Below, one piece after another: positions 6,168 to 7,710 of a stretch of DNA of 7,710 nucleotides; position 1 is the first letter of the stretch; each line of letters opens with the position of its first letter. Source of the stretch: Sphingomonadales bacterium UBA6174 (lineage in GTDB: Bacteria > Pseudomonadota > Alphaproteobacteria > Sphingomonadales > Sphingomonadaceae); the NCBI GenBank assembly GCA_002422945.1, contig DITW01000093.1:1-7710 (forward strand), read 5' to 3'. Both the position numbers and the translations under genes were made by a program. The notes under the pieces were generated by a model. The model was not told where the DNA came from, ran no database searches, and was given only the letters and a program-made list of their open reading frames with translations.

Positions 6168-7613
6168 CTACATCACATAAGTCGACTTGAGCTGCCAATA
6201 ACCGCTCAGCGCTTCCGGACCCAGTTCGCGGCCAAGACCGCTCGCCTTCACGCCGCCAAAGGGCGAACCAACGGCGGGCGCATAGCCATTGATGCCGATG
6301 GTGCCGGTTTGAATGCGCGCGGCCACATCCAGCGCGTGCGCTTCATCGCGGCTCCACACGGTGCCGCCGAGACCGAACGCGCTGTCGTTCGAAATTCGCA
6401 CGGCCTCCGCTTCGTCGCCATATGGAATAATGGCCAGCACGGGGCCGAAGATTTCCTCTTGGGCGATAACGGCCTTGTTATCCACATCGGCGAAGACGGT
6501 GGGTTCGACGAACCAACCGCGACCCGTGTTCTTCGGCCTGCCCCCTCCGGTGACGAGGCGCGCTTCATCGCGTCCCTTCGCGATATACTGCTCAACACGG
6601 CCCCGATGGGCGGATGATGCCATCGGCCCGATCTGCGTCGCCGCATCCAGCGCGTCGCCGACATTCAATTGCGCTGAGACGCTTGCGACCGCATCGACGA
6701 TTTCAGCGTAGCGGCTGCGCGGCGCAAGGATGCGCGTGCTCGCGAAACAGGTCTGTCCGTTGTTCAAATACGAGACCATCGGCAAATTCTCGGCAAACTT
6801 GTCGAGATCGGCGTCTTCGAGAATGATGGCGGCGGACTTGCCGCCAAGTTCGAGCGTGACCGGGCGCAGCAATTGACCGCATTCACGGGCGATGATGCGG
6901 CCCGCCGCCGTCGAGCCGGTAAACGCGACCTTATCGACATCCGGATGCGAGACGAGATAAGCGCCCGCTTCACGATCGGCGGCCACCCAGTTGATCACAC
7001 CCGGTGGTAGCTGCGCTTCGAGCACGGCTTCGGCGAGAATATAGCTGTCGAACACCGTGCCGGGCGAGGGCTTGATGACAAGCGTACAACCGGCCGCAAG
7101 CGCGGGCGCAATCTTGGTCATCGCCAGGGCAACAGGATAATTCCACGGCACGATGGCGGCGATCACGCCCACCGGGACACGGTCGACCAAGGTTTCTCTG
7201 CCAAGCTGCGACGGACGCGTTTCGCGCATCTGCTGCTGCTCGGCCAAGCCCGCATAATAATCGAGCAGCGAAATCGCGACATCGCCTTCGAACAAGTTGC
7301 TGAGCCACGCAGGCATACCGTTCTGGCGCGACACCGCTTGGGTAAGTTCCGCTTTGCGGCGTTGCAGCGCTTCGCCAAAGCGGCGCAGCGCCTGTGCGCG
7401 TTCGGCAACCGGCAGATCGCGCCAGCCACTACCGTCAAATGCCTTGCGCGCCGCCGCGACCGCACGATCAATGTCGACCTTCTTACCTTCAGGCACGGTG
7501 CCGATAACGTCTTCAGTCGATGGATTGACCAAAGTGAACACCTGCGTGGACGAGGGTTCCACCCAAGTGCCTCCTATGAAAAACCGGGCTGTATTGCCAT
7601 TGTCGCCGATCAT
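6168..7613 (-). CDS. NAD(P)-dependent aldehyde dehydrogenase
   Basis: A 481-residue cytoplasmic enzyme that oxidises an aldehyde to the carboxylic acid. It is full length for the ALDH superfamily and has all catalytic parts: PWNYP (156-160) with the oxyanion Asn158, Lys181 in IKPSP, the Rossmann motif FTGST (231-235), the general base Glu255 in LELGGKS, the nucleophile Cys289 in NNGQTCF, EEIFGP (386-391) with Glu387, and SPFGGVKASGLGRE (450-463). At 184 a proline stands where many NAD-specific members have the glutamate that binds the adenosine ribose, so use of NADP is possible. The ATG at 7613 is preceded by GAGGAG at 6 nt. It is the first gene of the visible set and probably shares a transcript with the esterase. 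The substrate class is not readable: aliphatic, terpenoid, aromatic or halogenated aldehydes are all possible. Confidence 0.94.
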   Translation of the reverse strand: MIGDNGNTARFFIGGTWVEPSSTQVFTLVNPSTEDVIGTVPEGKKVDIDRAVAAARKAFDGSGWRDLPVAERAQALRRFGEALQRRKAELTQAVSRQNGMPAWLSNLFEGDVAISLLDYYAGLAEQQQMRETRPSQLGRETLVDRVPVGVIAAIVPWNYPVALAMTKIAPALAAGCTLVIKPSPGTVFDSYILAEAVLEAQLPPGVINWVAADREAGAYLVSHPDVDKVAFTGSTAAGRIIARECGQLLRPVTLELGGKSAAIILEDADLDKFAENLPMVSYLNNGQTCFASTRILAPRSRYAEIVDAVASVSAQLNVGDALDAATQIGPMASSAHRGRVEQYIAKGRDEARLVTGGGRPKNTGRGWFVEPTVFADVDNKAVIAQEEIFGPVLAIIPYGDEAEAVRISNDSAFGLGGTVWSRDEAHALDVAARIQTGTIGINGYAPAVGSPFGGVKASGLGRELGPEALSGYWQLKSTYVM

Positions 7614-7710
7614 GAAACTCTCCTCTTTTTTATATATCGTTGCGCGCTGTGATAATGACTGAACCGTTACGCCTTGAGACTGTTGCCGAGATGTGAAAAG
7701 CGTTCGCGCA
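7614..7710 (-). promoter_or_regulatory. Leader of the aldehyde dehydrogenase gene (truncated by window edge)
   Basis: The 97 nt before the gene contain a good ribosome binding site, GAGGAG (7625-7620), preceded by an AT-rich TATATAAAA tract. The tract touches the ribosome binding site and so is unlikely to be the -10 element of the main promoter. TTCAGT with a 17-nt spacer to ACGATA is the nearest promoter-like pair, and it is poor. CAGTC occurs twice 22 nt apart on the minus strand. The true promoter may lie outside the window. Confidence 0.3.

Noticed and set aside
6150..6617. 155-residue open frame on the plus strand
   Set aside because: It is antisense to the conserved C-terminal part of the aldehyde dehydrogenase and looks like a high-GC shadow frame.
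7629..7634. TATAAA as the -10 element of the aldehyde dehydrogenase promoter
   Set aside because: It is only a few bases from the ribosome binding site, so transcription would start inside that site; no -35 partner is seen.
1..7710. Mobile elements, CRISPR arrays, tRNA or rRNA genes
   Set aside because: No transposase or integrase frame, regularly spaced repeats or tRNA/rRNA-like sequence was seen; the repeats present are short and local to leaders.

Overview
The window looks like a catabolic gene cluster from an alphaproteobacterium, most likely a sphingomonad (Novosphingobium, Sphingobium or Sphingopyxis type). The reasons are the fairly GC-rich coding sequence, the large TonB-dependent receptor of sphingomonad style, and its pairing with an AraC-type regulator and small hydrolases. 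This placement is inferred from gene content. No rRNA or other phylogenetic marker is present.

All five recognised genes lie on the minus strand and read right to left. An aldehyde dehydrogenase (7613-6168) is followed after 69 nt by an HSL-family alpha/beta hydrolase (6098-5166); the two probably form an operon. A 464-nt non-coding stretch rich in dyads comes next. Then come an AraC-family regulator with an arabinose-binding-like N-terminal region (4701-3658), a 220-nt gap, a TonB-dependent outer-membrane receptor (3437-978) and a strong stem-loop terminator (943-966). The last gene is a fluoroacetate dehalogenase-type hydrolase (853 to the window edge) that runs out of the window just after its catalytic histidine. 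There are no tRNA or rRNA genes, insertion sequences or CRISPR arrays.

A plausible reading is a regulated uptake-and-degradation module. The receptor would import a scarce or hydrophobic substrate, the esterase would cleave an ester, the aldehyde dehydrogenase would oxidise a resulting aldehyde to an acid, and the dehalogenase would remove halogen from a 2-haloacid, all under the AraC-type activator. The dehalogenase carries every residue known to matter in fluoroacetate dehalogenases. Haloaldehyde to haloacid to hydroxyacid is a known logic in chlorinated C2 degradation, but the actual substrate here is not shown by the sequence.

The most notable signals outside the genes are short motifs shared between leaders. 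GATCACG occurs upstream of the receptor, the esterase and the dehalogenase, and a 9-mer AACGCATAT occurs upstream of the esterase and the dehalogenase. There is also a perfect 7-bp inverted repeat upstream of the receptor and a CGGAACG direct repeat upstream of the dehalogenase. Together they suggest that the separately transcribed genes share regulation.
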